Assembly (NCBI RefSeq): GCF_016864575.1
Contig: NZ_CP044125.1
Coordinates: 1,488,001 to 1,552,000, forward strand
Reading direction: 5' to 3'
From: Rhizobium sp. BG4
GTDB lineage: Bacteria > Pseudomonadota > Alphaproteobacteria > Rhizobiales > Rhizobiaceae
Length of the DNA: 64,000 nucleotides
The notes below the pieces were generated by a model. The model was not told where the DNA came from, did not search any database, and saw nothing but the letters and a program-made list of their open reading frames with translations. Below, piece by piece: positions 26,159 through 35,511 of this stretch. Every line of letters begins with the position of its first letter. The first letter of the stretch is position 1. Made by a program: the position numbers and the translations under genes.

Positions 26159-27106
26159 TCAGGCGCGCTTGCGCTCGATCGCATCCCAGAGGAGGCTGGC
26201 GATATCGGCGCCGCCGAACTTCTTGACCTCGCGGATGCCAGTCGGAGAGGTGACGTTGATCTCGGTCATGTAGTCACCGATGACATCGATGCCGACGAGC
26301 AGGAAGCCGCGTTCGCGCAGGGCCGGGCCGATGCGCTTGCAGATTTCCTGCTCGCGTGCGGTCAGTTCGGTCGCCTCGGCGCGGCCGCCGACATGCATGT
26401 TCGAGCGGCTGTCGTGCTCTGCCGGGACGCGGTTAATGGCGCCAACGGGTTCGCCATCGACGAGGATGATGCGCTTGTCGCCCTTGCGCACGTCAGGCAG
26501 GTACTGCTGGGCAATGAAGGGCTCACGGAAGAGCTGGCCGAACATTTCGAGCAGGGAGGAAAGGTTGCGGTCGTCCTTGGTCGAATGGAAGACGCCGGCG
26601 CCGCCATTGCCGTAGAGCGGCTTCAGGATGATGTCGCCCATCTCCTCGCGGAAGCGGCGGATTTCGGCGGCATCCTTGGTGATTAGCGTCTTCGGCATCA
26701 GGTCGGCGAATTCGGTGACGAAGATCTTCTCCGGCGAATTGCGGACCCAGGCCGGATCGTTGACGACGAGCGTCTTCGGATGAATGCGCTCGAGAAGATG
26801 GGTCGAGGTGATGTAGGACATGTCGAAGGGCGGATCCTGGCGGAGCAGGACGACATCCATGGTCGAGAGATCGACACGCTCGGGCGCGCCGAGCTCGAAA
26901 TGATCGCCCTTGACGTCGCGCAGGATCATCGGCTCGACGGAGGCGAAGACCTGGCCGTCGCGAAAGCTCAGGCGATCGGGCGTATAGTGGAAGAGCTTGT
27001 AGCCCCGGGTCTGCGCCTCAAGGCTCATGGCGAAGGTGGAATCGCCTGCGATGTTGATGCCCGAAACATGGTCCATCTGGACCGCTACGTTCTTGATCTT
27101 GGCCAT
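26159..27106 (-). CDS. gshB: Glutathione synthetase
   Basis: GshB joins gamma-glutamylcysteine and glycine with ATP hydrolysis to make glutathione. The 315-residue protein has the N-terminal prokaryotic GSH-synthetase domain (opening '[20 protein letters not shown]') and an ATP-grasp domain with '[16 protein letters not shown]' and the metal/ATP segment '[21 protein letters not shown]'. In rhizobia it lies beside comM, yraN and rsmI; here the gene order is kept apart from the comM insertion and the placement of ugp genes between gshB and yraN. Confidence 0.96.
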   Translation of the reverse strand: MAKIKNVAVQMDHVSGINIAGDSTFAMSLEAQTRGYKLFHYTPDRLSFRDGQVFASVEPMILRDVKGDHFELGAPERVDLSTMDVVLLRQDPPFDMSYITSTHLLERIHPKTLVVNDPAWVRNSPEKIFVTEFADLMPKTLITKDAAEIRRFREEMGDIILKPLYGNGGAGVFHSTKDDRNLSSLLEMFGQLFREPFIAQQYLPDVRKGDKRIILVDGEPVGAINRVPAEHDSRSNMHVGGRAEATELTAREQEICKRIGPALRERGFLLVGIDVIGDYMTEINVTSPTGIREVKKFGGADIASLLWDAIERKRA

Positions 27107-27202
27107 TTCCGTCCCTCACTGAATGCCGGACAGATGTAGGTCGCAAGAGGGTCGAACGCAACGGCCAATCAAGGACTTCGCAGCATCGCGATCAAGGATT
27201 TT

Positions 27203-27706
27203 TCAAGCGGCGAGGCCCTGCTGGCCGCTATTGCGCAGCATGTTGCGAAGACGATAGGCGAGCGCCACGGGCTTCGGGAAGGGCTTGCGCAGGAAGGCCA
27301 CCTTGCGGACGTAGGTGTCGACACGCCAGCTGGCCCAGGTGCCACCGGCGAAGAAGGCGACGTCGCCGGCGCGAAGTGTGCGCTCGGTTCCGTCTTCAGC
27401 GGTGATATGCACTTCGCCTTCGAGGATCATCACCGTTTCGTCCCAGCCGAAGAACCAACGGAATTCGCCTGCCGTGCAGTCCCAGATCGCCGTCAGCGAA
27501 GCTTCGTCGTGGCCGCGGGAATGCTCGGCGGTGCGCGCCTGCGGGTCGCCGCTGACGATCCAGTCCGGATTGATGGGCGTCGATTTCATCGGCAGGTGAT
27601 CGCTCGAATGCGCGATGAAGGATTTGCCGCGCGGCATCGCCACGGCATACGGCACCGTGCGCGCAGCCATCGCGACCGCACTTGCAAGCATAAGCTTCCA
27701 GGCCAT
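27203..27706 (-). CDS. Cupin-domain protein
   Basis: This 167-residue protein has a cupin beta-barrel at about residues 55-140. Metal-site motifs are degenerate ('FFGWDETVMILEGEVHI', then 'LRAGDVAFFAGGTWASWRV'), as in the EutQ/DUF861 group of small cupins. A weak hydrophobic stretch at the N-terminus (LMLASAVAMAARTVPYAVA) is not a clear signal peptide. It is a lone gene between gshB and ugpC. Function is unknown; family members include ureidoglycine-type enzymes and binding proteins. Confidence 0.75.
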   Translation of the reverse strand: MAWKLMLASAVAMAARTVPYAVAMPRGKSFIAHSSDHLPMKSTPINPDWIVSGDPQARTAEHSRGHDEASLTAIWDCTAGEFRWFFGWDETVMILEGEVHITAEDGTERTLRAGDVAFFAGGTWASWRVDTYVRKVAFLRKPFPKPVALAYRLRNMLRNSGQQGLAA

Positions 27707-27806
27707 GAAACACCCCGTTTACTACCCCAATGTTCGGGCAATAACAGAGGAGTCGTAAGAGAGGCGTTCAAGCGGCCGCTAAAATTTTAACAGATCCTGT
27801 CGATGC

Positions 27807-28910
27807 CTATTGCACGGCTTCAGCGGCAACAGCCACATTCGCCGACTGCGCAACACCATTGCCGATCCGCTTGCCGGTATCTGCGGCAAAGAAATGGAGC
27901 TTTTCCGGCGGGATGACGAAGCGCATTTCAGCGGTCATCGGCGTTTCCGGAGAGACGACCGCGGTCAGCTGCTGGTCGCCGAGCAGGCCGTGGACGAGAC
28001 GCTGCGAACCGAGCTCTTCGACATATTCGACGGTGAGCGGCATGGCGTATTCATCCGGCTTGGCGAGGCGCAGATCTTCGGCGCGCATGCCGATGGTGAC
28101 CGGGCCGGATGTCGGCGCATTGCCTGCGAGATCGATCAGGCTCGGGCCGATCGCCAGCTTGTCGCCGTGCAGCTCACCCTTCAGCAGGTTCATGGCGGGC
28201 GAGCCGATGAAGCTCGCGACAAAGGTCGAGGCGGGCGTGTGATAGACTTCGAGCGGCGCGCCGATCTGCTCGATATGGCCGCCGTTCAGAACGACGAGGC
28301 GGTCCGCCAGCGTCATCGCTTCCAGCTGGTCGTGGGTGACGTAGATCGACGTCGTGCCGAGACGGCGCTGCAGGCGCTTGATCTCGCCGCGCATGGAGAC
28401 GCGCAGCTTCGCATCGAGGTTCGACAGCGGTTCATCGAACAGGAAGACGGCGGGCTTGCGGACGATGGCGCGGCCCATGGCAACGCGCTGGCGCTGTCCG
28501 CCGGAAAGAGCCTTCGGCTTGCGCTCGAGATACTGCTCGATCTGCAGCATACGGGCGGCTTCGGCGACGCGGGCATCGATCTCCGCCCGCGGCGTCCCGC
28601 GGTTCTTCAGGCCGTATTCGAGATTCTGGCGCACCGACATATGCGGATAGAGCGCGTAATTCTGGAACACCATGGCGATATCGCGGTCAGCCGGCTCGAC
28701 ATTGTTGACGACGCGGCTGCCGATCTTCACCTGTCCTTCGGAGATGCTCTCGAGACCGGCGATCATGCGCAACAGCGTGGACTTGCCACAGCCGGACGGG
28801 CCGACGAGGACGATGAACTCGCCATCGCGGATGTTGATGCCGACATCCGAAACGGCCTTGACGCCGCCCTGATAGATCTTGCCGACGCCTTCTACATCGA
28901 TAGAGGCCAT
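27807..28910 (-). CDS. ugpC: sn-Glycerol-3-phosphate ABC transporter ATP-binding protein
   Basis: UgpC is the ATPase that powers the glycerol-3-phosphate importer. From the ATG at 28910 it has 367 residues (a longer frame reaches into ugpE out of family). Walker A is GPSGCGKST, the signature is LSGGQRQR and Walker B is [14 protein letters not shown]-terminal TOBE/MalK-like regulatory domain follows from about residue 235. It begins 2 bp after the ugpE stop, and is last in the operon order ugpB-A-E-C read on the minus strand. Confidence 0.93.
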   Translation of the reverse strand: MASIDVEGVGKIYQGGVKAVSDVGINIRDGEFIVLVGPSGCGKSTLLRMIAGLESISEGQVKIGSRVVNNVEPADRDIAMVFQNYALYPHMSVRQNLEYGLKNRGTPRAEIDARVAEAARMLQIEQYLERKPKALSGGQRQRVAMGRAIVRKPAVFLFDEPLSNLDAKLRVSMRGEIKRLQRRLGTTSIYVTHDQLEAMTLADRLVVLNGGHIEQIGAPLEVYHTPASTFVASFIGSPAMNLLKGELHGDKLAIGPSLIDLAGNAPTSGPVTIGMRAEDLRLAKPDEYAMPLTVEYVEELGSQRLVHGLLGDQQLTAVVSPETPMTAEMRFVIPPEKLHFFAADTGKRIGNGVAQSANVAVAAEAVQ

Positions 28911-28912
28911 TG

Positions 28913-29761
28913 TCACTTCTCCGTTTCGACCAGGCCTTTGACGAAAAGGCGCTGCATGACGATGATGATGAGGACCGGCGGCAGGGCGGCGAGAATGACG
29001 CCTGCCATGACGAGGTTCCATTGGGTGTCGCCGTCCAGGACCGAGGCCAGGCGCTTGATGCCCATGACCGCGGTGTAATAGCCGGGATCGGTGGTGATCA
29101 GCATCGGCCAAAGATACTGGTTCCAGCCATAGATGAAGAGGATGATGAATAGCGCCGCGATATTGGTGCGCGACAGCGGCAACAGGATATCCCTGAAGAA
29201 TTTCATGGCGCCGGCGCCATCGACGCGAGCCGCTTCCATCAGCTCTTCCGGGATCGTCAGGAAGAACTGACGGAACAGGAAGGTTGCCGTCGCCGAGGCG
29301 ATCAGCGGGATGACGAGGCCCGGATAGGAATTCAGCATGCCGAGATCGGCGACGACCTTATAGGTCGGCAGGATGCGGACTTCGACCGGCAGCATCAGCG
29401 TCAGGAAGATGATCCAGAAGGCGACCATGCGCAGCGGGAAGCGGAAATAGACGATCGCAAATGCGGAAATGATCGAGATGGCGATCTTGCCGACGGCGAT
29501 CAGCACCGCCATCAGCAGGCTGTTTGCCAGCATCAGCGCGAAAGGCGGCGCACCGGCCACCGAATTTCCGGCGCTCAGCAGCTGGTCGAAATTGGCAACC
29601 AGCTGGTCGCCCGGAAGCAGCGGCGTGAGGCCGCTCATGAAGTCGGTCGGACCATGGGTGGCTGCGATGAAGGCGAGGTAGACGGGGAAGACCACCGTGA
29701 CGACGCCGACGATCAGGATGAAGTGCGTGAGGACGTTCAGAAAGGGGCGGTTCTCGATCAT
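28913..29761 (-). CDS. ugpE: sn-Glycerol-3-phosphate ABC transporter permease UgpE
   Basis: The protein is 282 residues with about six membrane helices, of the MalG-like CUT1 permease type. The cytoplasmic loop that docks onto the ATPase is visible as '[20 protein letters not shown]' (the EAA motif). It lies between ugpA (10 bp upstream) and ugpC, both in the same direction. The first helix opens '[20 protein letters not shown]'. Confidence 0.93.
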   Translation of the reverse strand: MIENRPFLNVLTHFILIVGVVTVVFPVYLAFIAATHGPTDFMSGLTPLLPGDQLVANFDQLLSAGNSVAGAPPFALMLANSLLMAVLIAVGKIAISIISAFAIVYFRFPLRMVAFWIIFLTLMLPVEVRILPTYKVVADLGMLNSYPGLVIPLIASATATFLFRQFFLTIPEELMEAARVDGAGAMKFFRDILLPLSRTNIAALFIILFIYGWNQYLWPMLITTDPGYYTAVMGIKRLASVLDGDTQWNLVMAGVILAALPPVLIIIVMQRLFVKGLVETEK

Positions 29762-29771
29762 CGCTCGGGCC

Positions 29772-30656
29772 TCAATACTGTACTTTTTTCTCGATCCAGC
29801 GGAACTGGACGACGGTGAGGACGACGACGATCAACATCAGCACGACGGACTGCGCGGCCGAAGGGCCAAGGTTCAGACCGACGAAGCCATCGGCATAGAC
29901 CTTGTAAACAAGCGTGTTCGTCGATTGCGACGGGCCGCCAGAGGTCGTGGAGTCGACGATCGGGAAGGTGTCGAACAGCGCATAGGTGACGTTGATGACA
30001 GCCAGGAAGAACGTCGTCGGCGAAATCAGCGGGAAGACGACCGTCCAGAAACGCTTGAACGGACCGGCGCCATCGATCGACGCGGCCTCGATCACCGACT
30101 GTGGGACGGATTGCAGGCCGGCGACGAAGAACAGGAAATTGTAGGAAATCTGCTTCCATGCCGAGGCGATGACGATGAGGATCATTGCGTCATTGCCATC
30201 GAGGCGATGGTTCCAGTCATAGCCGAATTGGCGAAGGATATAGGGCAGGATGCCGATGCTGGGGTTGAACATGAACCACCAGAGGAGACCGGCGGCCGCA
30301 GGCGCCACCGCATAGGGCCAGACGAGCAACGTCGTATAGATGCGGCCGCTCTTCAGCACGCGATTGACGCAGACGGCGAAAAGCAGCGACACGCCCATCG
30401 ACAGAACGGTGACGGAGACCGAGAAGATCAGCGTCACCCAGAGCGCGTTCATGTAATCGCTGCTGCCGAACAGCTTCGTGTAATTGGCGAACCAGACGAA
30501 GGTGGTCTTCATGCCGAATGGATCTTCGCGCAGGAATGACTGGCGAAAGGCCTGGAAAGCCGGCCAGATGAAGAAGACCAACGTGACTGCGAGCTGCGGC
30601 GCCAGAAGGAAATATGGCAGGACGCGGTTCGAGAAGATTGTGCGCTTTGTCTGCAT
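29772..30656 (-). CDS. ugpA: sn-Glycerol-3-phosphate ABC transporter permease UgpA
   Basis: The protein is 294 residues with about six membrane helices, of the MalF-like CUT1 permease type. Its ATPase-docking loop reads 'EAASIDGAGPFKRFWTVVFP' (EAA motif). It follows ugpB after a 63-bp gap that contains a strong RNA hairpin, and is followed by ugpE. Assignment to Ugp rather than a sugar system rests on the combined operon and the Pho box upstream. Confidence 0.92.
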   Translation of the reverse strand: MQTKRTIFSNRVLPYFLLAPQLAVTLVFFIWPAFQAFRQSFLREDPFGMKTTFVWFANYTKLFGSSDYMNALWVTLIFSVSVTVLSMGVSLLFAVCVNRVLKSGRIYTTLLVWPYAVAPAAAGLLWWFMFNPSIGILPYILRQFGYDWNHRLDGNDAMILIVIASAWKQISYNFLFFVAGLQSVPQSVIEAASIDGAGPFKRFWTVVFPLISPTTFFLAVINVTYALFDTFPIVDSTTSGGPSQSTNTLVYKVYADGFVGLNLGPSAAQSVVLMLIVVVLTVVQFRWIEKKVQY

Positions 30657-30676
30657 GGCTCGCCCGATATGGAAAG

Positions 30677-30699
30677 GCCCTCCCCGGAGCGGGGAGGGC
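30677..30699 (-). terminator. Intercistronic hairpin between ugpB and ugpA
   Basis: The 9-bp arms GCCCTCCCC and GGGGAGGGC pair around a five-base loop. In binding-protein transporters a hairpin here normally stabilises or limits the transcript so that far more binding protein is made than permease. Confidence 0.6.
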
Positions 30700-30719
30700 T
30701 TGGCTTCAGCCTCGAAAGC

Positions 30720-32045
30720 TTAGTTCGAGTTTGCTTCTTCGAATTCGCGCAGGATGGCGTTGCCTTCCTTGACGGCTTCGTCGAGCGCCTGCTGGGCGGT
30801 CTGCTTGCCGGACAGCACGGTTTCGAACTGCTGGTCGATGACGTCACGGATCTGCGTCAGGTTGCCGAAACGAACGCCCTTGGAGTTGTCGGACGGCGTG
30901 CCGCGCAGGATCTGCCTGAGGCCAACGTCGGAGCCCGGGTTCTTTTCGTAGTAACCCTGCGACTTGCCGAGGTCGTAAGCAGCAGTGGTGATCGGCAGGT
31001 AGCCAGAGAACTGGTGCCAATCAGCCTGAACTTCCGGCTGGCTGAGGTAGGTGTAGAACTTGGCAACGCCCTTGTAGACTTCCGGCTTCTGGCCGTTCAG
31101 CGTCCAGAGCGTCGCGCCGCCGATGATCGAGTTCTTCGGATCCTTGGTGACGTCGTCGTAGTAGGGCAGCGTCGAGAAGCCGACCTGGAAGGCCTTGGCG
31201 TTGTTGATGACGCCAGCGCGCGAACCCGAGGAGCCCATATAGATGGCGCATTCCTGCGAGTAGAACTTCGGAGCTGCATCGGGGCCGCCGCCCGGGCCGC
31301 CGTACTGGAAGTAACCGGCATCCTGCCACTTCTTCAGGTCGGTCCAGAGACGAGCCTGGTTCGGGCCATTGAAGCTGAGCTCAGCCTTGGTGCCGCCGAA
31401 GCCGTTCTGCAGCGTGCCGTAAGGCAGGTCGTGGATGGCCGAGAAGTTCTCGAGGCCGAGCCAGGTTGCAGCGTAGGTGATGGTGAAGCCACACTTGGCA
31501 GCGCCGGAATCGACGATCTTCTTCGAGAATTCTGCCAGTTCGGCATAGGTCTTCGGAGCGACTTCCGGATCAAGACCAGCCTTCTTGAAGACGTCCTTGT
31601 TGTAATAGAGGATCGGCGTCGAGGAGTTGAACGGGAAGGAGAGGATGTTGCCTTCCGGGTCGGAATAGTAACCGACGACGGGAGCGATGAACTTCGACGG
31701 ATCCCACGGCTCGCCTTCATCGGCCATCAGCTTGTAGACCGGATAAACGGCGCCCTTGGCGGCCATCATCGTGCCGGTGCCGACTTCGAAGACCTGAACG
31801 ATAGCCGGCTGCTGACCTGCACGGAAAGCAGCGATAGCGGCCGTCAGGGTTTCCGGATAGGTGCCCTTAAAGACCGGGGTGACGTGGTATTCGGTCTGGC
31901 TGTCGTTGAACTTCTGAACGATCTGCTCGAGCTTCTGGCCGAGCTCGCCGCCCATGGCGTGCCACCAGGTGATTTCGGTTGCGGCAAAGGATGCCGACGA
32001 AGACAATACGACCGCAGCGGCGGCCAGAGAAAACGTCTTGAACAT
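30720..32045 (-). CDS. ugpB: sn-Glycerol-3-phosphate periplasmic binding protein
   Basis: UgpB captures glycerol-3-phosphate (and glycerophosphodiesters in E. coli) in the periplasm. The 441-residue protein starts with a signal peptide (FSLAAAAVVLSSSASFAA, cleavage near residue 21). The mature part opens 'EITWWHAMGGELGQKLEQI', the classical start of UgpB-type CUT1 binding proteins. It heads the operon ugpBAEC, and its upstream region holds PhoB-like repeats at 32110-32138, consistent with induction by phosphate starvation. Confidence 0.94.
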   Translation of the reverse strand: MFKTFSLAAAAVVLSSSASFAATEITWWHAMGGELGQKLEQIVQKFNDSQTEYHVTPVFKGTYPETLTAAIAAFRAGQQPAIVQVFEVGTGTMMAAKGAVYPVYKLMADEGEPWDPSKFIAPVVGYYSDPEGNILSFPFNSSTPILYYNKDVFKKAGLDPEVAPKTYAELAEFSKKIVDSGAAKCGFTITYAATWLGLENFSAIHDLPYGTLQNGFGGTKAELSFNGPNQARLWTDLKKWQDAGYFQYGGPGGGPDAAPKFYSQECAIYMGSSGSRAGVINNAKAFQVGFSTLPYYDDVTKDPKNSIIGGATLWTLNGQKPEVYKGVAKFYTYLSQPEVQADWHQFSGYLPITTAAYDLGKSQGYYEKNPGSDVGLRQILRGTPSDNSKGVRFGNLTQIRDVIDQQFETVLSGKQTAQQALDEAVKEGNAILREFEEANSN

Positions 32046-32109
32046 GGATAAACCCTCTCCACCAGTTATTGGGGTGAGGAAGCCAATAGAGGCCTTCCGT
32101 GACGTCTCC

Positions 32110-32138
32110 TTTACATTTGTATGACAGAAAAATTACAA
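32110..32138 (-). promoter_or_regulatory. Pho box upstream of ugpB
   Basis: On the minus strand three 7-base half sites TTGTAAT, CTGTCAT and ATGTAAA follow one another with four-base spacers (period 11 bp). CTGTCAT is the exact PhoB consensus half-site. The box ends about 65 bp before the ugpB start, appropriate for activation of that operon. Confidence 0.75.
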
Positions 32139-32159
32139 ATGCACGCCTATGCAAGACCG

Positions 32160-32528
32160 CTAAAAGGCATTGGGGAAATGCCGGGGCAGCCGGCCCGGAA
32201 GCACTGCAACGATATCGTAACGCTGCGACAGCAGGTGGCTATTGGCCTGACGGGCGAGCCAGAGATCACTCGCATCGCGAATGCGTTTCTGAGCCGCATA
32301 AGAAACGGCATCGACCGCGACCCGCTCTTCACGCCGGGCTTTAACCTCGACGAAAACGGCAAGATCGCCCTTGCGGGCGATGATGTCGATCTCGCCGAGC
32401 TTGGTGCGATAGCGGAAAGCGGCGATGCGGTAGCCCTTCATCAGCAGGTAGAGCGCCGCCACATATTCGGAGAAATGTCCGCGGCGGAGCGCCTTCTGTC
32501 TTCTGACGCTCGTGCCGCTATCGCTCAT
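32160..32528 (-). CDS. yraN: YraN/UPF0102 family protein
   Basis: This 122-residue protein has an endonuclease-like fold with the motif 'GEIDIIARKGDLAVFVEVKARR', containing the Asp and the E-x-K signature of restriction-endonuclease-like proteins. The family is widespread and its role is unsettled. Its start overlaps the rsmI stop by one base, so the two are co-transcribed, an arrangement kept in many Alphaproteobacteria. It is divergent from nothing, with the ugpB promoter region beyond its 3' end. Confidence 0.9.
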   Translation of the reverse strand: MSDSGTSVRRQKALRRGHFSEYVAALYLLMKGYRIAAFRYRTKLGEIDIIARKGDLAVFVEVKARREERVAVDAVSYAAQKRIRDASDLWLARQANSHLLSQRYDIVAVLPGRLPRHFPNAF

Positions 32529-33496
32529 CAGGCGCCCTTCATGTCGAGGAGGCGCTGATAGAGTTCCTTGCGCGGCAGACCGGTGAGCCGCGCCGCCTCG
32601 GCCGCCGCCTTTGCCGTTGGCATGGTGCCGGAGAGATCGGCAAGGATCGCGTCGACATCAGCAGCGTCAGCCGGTTTTTCCTCCGCGGGCGCGACAACGA
32701 GAACGATCTCGCCTTTCACATTATCATGCTCGGCATAATGGGCGGCGAGATCGGCAAGCGTGCCGCGGCGAAACTCCTCGTAGGTTTTCGTCAGCTCGCG
32801 GCAGACGGAGGCCATGCGATCGCCGCCGAGCACGTCGGCGGCCGCCGAAAGCGTCGCGCCGATGCGGTGGGGCGATTCAAAGAAGAGTAGCGTAGCGGGG
32901 GTCGTCGCGAACTCGCCGAGCCGGTCACGCCGCGCCTTGTCCTTGGCAGGAAGAAACCCGGCAAAGAGGAAGGCGTCATTCGGAAGACCTGAACCGACGA
33001 GTGCGGCGAGCGGCGCCGAGGCGCCGGGGATCGGGATGACGCGGTATCCGCTGTCGATTGCCGTCTGCGCCAGACGGTAACCGGGATCGGAAACCAGCGG
33101 CGTTCCGGCATCGGAAACAAGTGCGACGGACTTTCCGGCCTCCAGCGCCTGCAGAAGGCGCGGCCCGGCCTCGTCGGCATTATGTTCGTGATAGGCGAAA
33201 GGGCGGTTCTGAATGCAGTAGCGATCGAGCAGCACGCGAGTGACGCGCGTATCCTCGCAGGCGAGCACATCGGCACCGGCAAGCGTTTCGAGCGCGCGAA
33301 GCGTGATATCGCCGAGATTGCCGATCGGCGTTGCGACCAGATAGAGCGCCGCCTCAAGCGGGCGCGCGGGTATGCTGACATTGTGCAGGCGGTAGGTGCG
33401 ATGCTTGCCGCCCTCGCCCGCCGTCTCTTCATGACTCAATTTCAAAGGCCCTCTCTGGCGTCGGCCCTTTATGCGCGCAGGCTTCGTTCGCGGCAA
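32528..33496 (-). CDS. rsmI: 16S rRNA (cytidine-1402-2'-O)-methyltransferase
   Basis: RsmI methylates the 2'-OH of C1402 at the ribosomal decoding centre. The tetrapyrrole-methylase fold is seen in 'LYLVATPIGNLGDITLRAL', 'DAGTPLVSDPGYRLA' and 'FESPHRI'. The frame from ATG 33496 gives 322 residues, but its first roughly 18 residues are very basic and may be untranslated; a TTG at 33439 is an alternative start. Core homology begins near 'SIPARPLEAALYLVATP'. It is divergent from dnaN, with 188 bp between. Confidence 0.92.
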   Translation of the reverse strand: MPRTKPARIKGRRQRGPLKLSHEETAGEGGKHRTYRLHNVSIPARPLEAALYLVATPIGNLGDITLRALETLAGADVLACEDTRVTRVLLDRYCIQNRPFAYHEHNADEAGPRLLQALEAGKSVALVSDAGTPLVSDPGYRLAQTAIDSGYRVIPIPGASAPLAALVGSGLPNDAFLFAGFLPAKDKARRDRLGEFATTPATLLFFESPHRIGATLSAAADVLGGDRMASVCRELTKTYEEFRRGTLADLAAHYAEHDNVKGEIVLVVAPAEEKPADAADVDAILADLSGTMPTAKAAAEAARLTGLPRKELYQRLLDMKGA

Positions 33497-33684
33497 GGGT
33501 TCGGATTTCTGTGAGGATCATCGTGTAAAACCACCTTTGCAGCCGCGCAAAGCCTTGCACCCCTTGCAATGCCCGGCAAAGTTCTGCCATTTTGCCCGTC
33601 CACTCCTCCGGCCATGGAGCCGGAAAGGCATTTTCTGGCGCGCCTGCGCGCCCGGACAGTCACGGTCGAAAGCGGTAGCATCCC

Positions 33685-34803
33685 ATGCGTATTACTATTG
33701 AGCGTTCCAATCTCCTGAAGTCGCTGAACCACGTTCACCGCGTCGTCGAACGCCGGAACACGATCCCGATCCTGTCCAACATCCTGCTGCGTGCCGACGG
33801 CCAGAACCTCGACATGAAGGCGACCGACCTTGATCTCGAAGTCACGGAAGCGACGCCCGCCAATGTCGAACAGGCCGGCGCGACCACCGTTCCCGCCCAT
33901 CTTCTTTACGACATCGTCCGCAAGCTGCCCGACGGCTCGGAAGTTCTGCTTGCGACATCGACGGATGGCGGCTCGATGACCGTGCAGTCCGGCCGCTCGA
34001 AGTTCTCGCTGCAGTGCCTGCCGCAATCCGACTTCCCGGATCTGACCGCCGGCACCTTCACGCATTCCTTCAAGCTGAAGGCAACGGATCTCAAGATGCT
34101 GATCGATCGCACCCAGTTTGCGATCTCGACCGAAGAGACCCGCTATTACCTGAACGGCATCTTCTTCCACACGATCGAGAGCGAAGGCGACCTGAAGCTG
34201 CGCGCCGTTGCGACCGACGGTCACCGTCTCGCCCGCGCCGACGTCAAGGCGCCGTCGGGCTCCGAGGGAATGCCGGGCATCATCATTCCGCGCAAGACCG
34301 TTGGCGAGTTGCAGAAGCTGGTCGACAATCCCGAGGCGATGGTCACCGTCGAAGTTTCCGACGCCAAGATTCGCCTCAGCATCGGCTCGATCGTCATGAC
34401 ATCGAAGCTGATTGACGGCACTTTCCCCGATTATCAGCGCGTCATCCCGACCGGCAACGATAAGGAAATGCGCGTCGATTGCACGACGTTCGCACAGGCC
34501 GTCGACCGCGTCTCGACCATTTCTTCCGAGCGCGGCCGTGCCGTGAAGCTGGCGCTTTCCGAAGGACAGCTGCTGCTCACCGTCAACAACCCGGACTCCG
34601 GCAGCGCGACGGAAGAAGTCGCAGTCGGATACGACACGGACGCGATGGAAATCGGCTTCAACGCCAAATATCTGCTCGACATCACTGCGCAGCTTTCCGG
34701 CGATCAGGCCGTGTTTCTGCTGGCCGATGCCGGTTCGCCGACGCTCATTCGCGACACGGCCGGTGATGATGCGCTCTACGTTCTGATGCCGATGCGCGTG
34801 TAA
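33685..34803 (+). CDS. dnaN: DNA polymerase III subunit beta (sliding clamp)
   Basis: DnaN is the ring-shaped clamp that tethers DNA polymerase to DNA. It has 372 residues in three similar domains of about 120 residues each and opens 'MRITIERSNLLKSLNHVHRVV'. The C-terminus ends in the conserved 'PMRV'-type tail that lines the binding cleft (VLMPMRV). dnaA and recF are not adjacent, as is usual in Rhizobiales. A dyad follows the stop at 34809-34845. Confidence 0.97.
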   Translation: MRITIERSNLLKSLNHVHRVVERRNTIPILSNILLRADGQNLDMKATDLDLEVTEATPANVEQAGATTVPAHLLYDIVRKLPDGSEVLLATSTDGGSMTVQSGRSKFSLQCLPQSDFPDLTAGTFTHSFKLKATDLKMLIDRTQFAISTEETRYYLNGIFFHTIESEGDLKLRAVATDGHRLARADVKAPSGSEGMPGIIIPRKTVGELQKLVDNPEAMVTVEVSDAKIRLSIGSIVMTSKLIDGTFPDYQRVIPTGNDKEMRVDCTTFAQAVDRVSTISSERGRAVKLALSEGQLLLTVNNPDSGSATEEVAVGYDTDAMEIGFNAKYLLDITAQLSGDQAVFLLADAGSPTLIRDTAGDDALYVLMPMRV

Positions 34804-34808
34804 ACGCG

Positions 34809-34845
34809 CGTCGCATTTGGCGGGCAAAGTTTTCAGATTGCGACG
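34809..34845 (+). terminator. dnaN: Possible dnaN terminator
   Basis: CGTCGCA (34809-34815) pairs with TGCGACG (34839-34845) across a long loop, followed by TTTGGTCTTGTTTTA. The loop is longer than typical, so this is only a moderate call. Confidence 0.4.
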
Positions 34846-34917
34846 TTTGGTCTTGTTTTACTGCTGGATGATTGCAATTAGATAGCCAGCGGTTTGTTGC
34901 TTGACGAGGAGGATGGC

Positions 34918-35511
34918 ATGGCGTTGCGGCTGAAAGAACGGTTCGGCAAAAAGTTCGATGAGGAAATTCGCTTCTTCAAGGGCATGATGCAGGGGCCGAA
35001 AACCGTCGGCTCCATCGTCCCTACCTCCTCCATTACCGCCAAGAAGATGGCGAGCGTCATCAACCTCAATTCCGGACTGCCGGTGCTTGAGCTTGGGCCG
35101 GGAACCGGCGCCATCACCAAGGCTATTCTCGGTCGCGGCGTGAAGCCGGAGCGGCTGGTCGCCGTCGAGTATTCGACAGACTTCTATAATCACCTGGTTC
35201 GCCTCTACCCCGGCGTCCACTTCATCAACGGCGACGCCTTCGATCTCGATACGACGCTTGGGGCGCTGAAGGGACAGACCTTCGATTCCGTCGTTTCGGC
35301 CGTGCCGCTTCTGAATTTCCCGATGCAGGCGCGCATCGCGCTGCTGGAAAGCCTGCTCGACCGCATGCCGGCCGGCCGGCCGGTGGTGCAGATCTCCTAC
35401 GGTCCGGTTTCGCCGATCATCGCCCGGCCGGAGCGCTATCACATCCAGCATTTCGACTTCATCGTCCGCAACATCCCGCCAGCCCAGCTGTGGATCTATC
35501 GCCGCGGCTGA
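34918..35511 (+). CDS. pmtA: Phospholipid N-methyltransferase
   Basis: PmtA methylates phosphatidylethanolamine three times with S-adenosylmethionine to phosphatidylcholine, a major membrane lipid of rhizobia. The 197-residue protein starts at 34918 behind GAGGAGGA. It has the SAM-binding motif 'VLELGPGTGAITKAIL' and the N-terminal 'ERFGKKFDEEIRFFKG' of the Sinorhizobium-type enzyme. Its stop shares a base with the next start (TGATG), so it is coupled to the histidine-phosphatase gene and pyrF. Confidence 0.86.
   Translation: MALRLKERFGKKFDEEIRFFKGMMQGPKTVGSIVPTSSITAKKMASVINLNSGLPVLELGPGTGAITKAILGRGVKPERLVAVEYSTDFYNHLVRLYPGVHFINGDAFDLDTTLGALKGQTFDSVVSAVPLLNFPMQARIALLESLLDRMPAGRPVVQISYGPVSPIIARPERYHIQHFDFIVRNIPPAQLWIYRRG

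Noticed and set aside
30669..32051. Long plus-strand ORF opposite ugpB (460 codons)
   Set aside because: It is a codon-bias shadow of ugpB, which has a signal peptide, family similarity and a Pho box. Similar antisense frames at 27810-29078, 52701-54275 and 6023-7441 were rejected for the same reason.
33497..33684. Small gene or tRNA between rsmI and dnaN
   Set aside because: No tRNA cloverleaf, no ORF with a ribosome site; it reads as a divergent promoter region.
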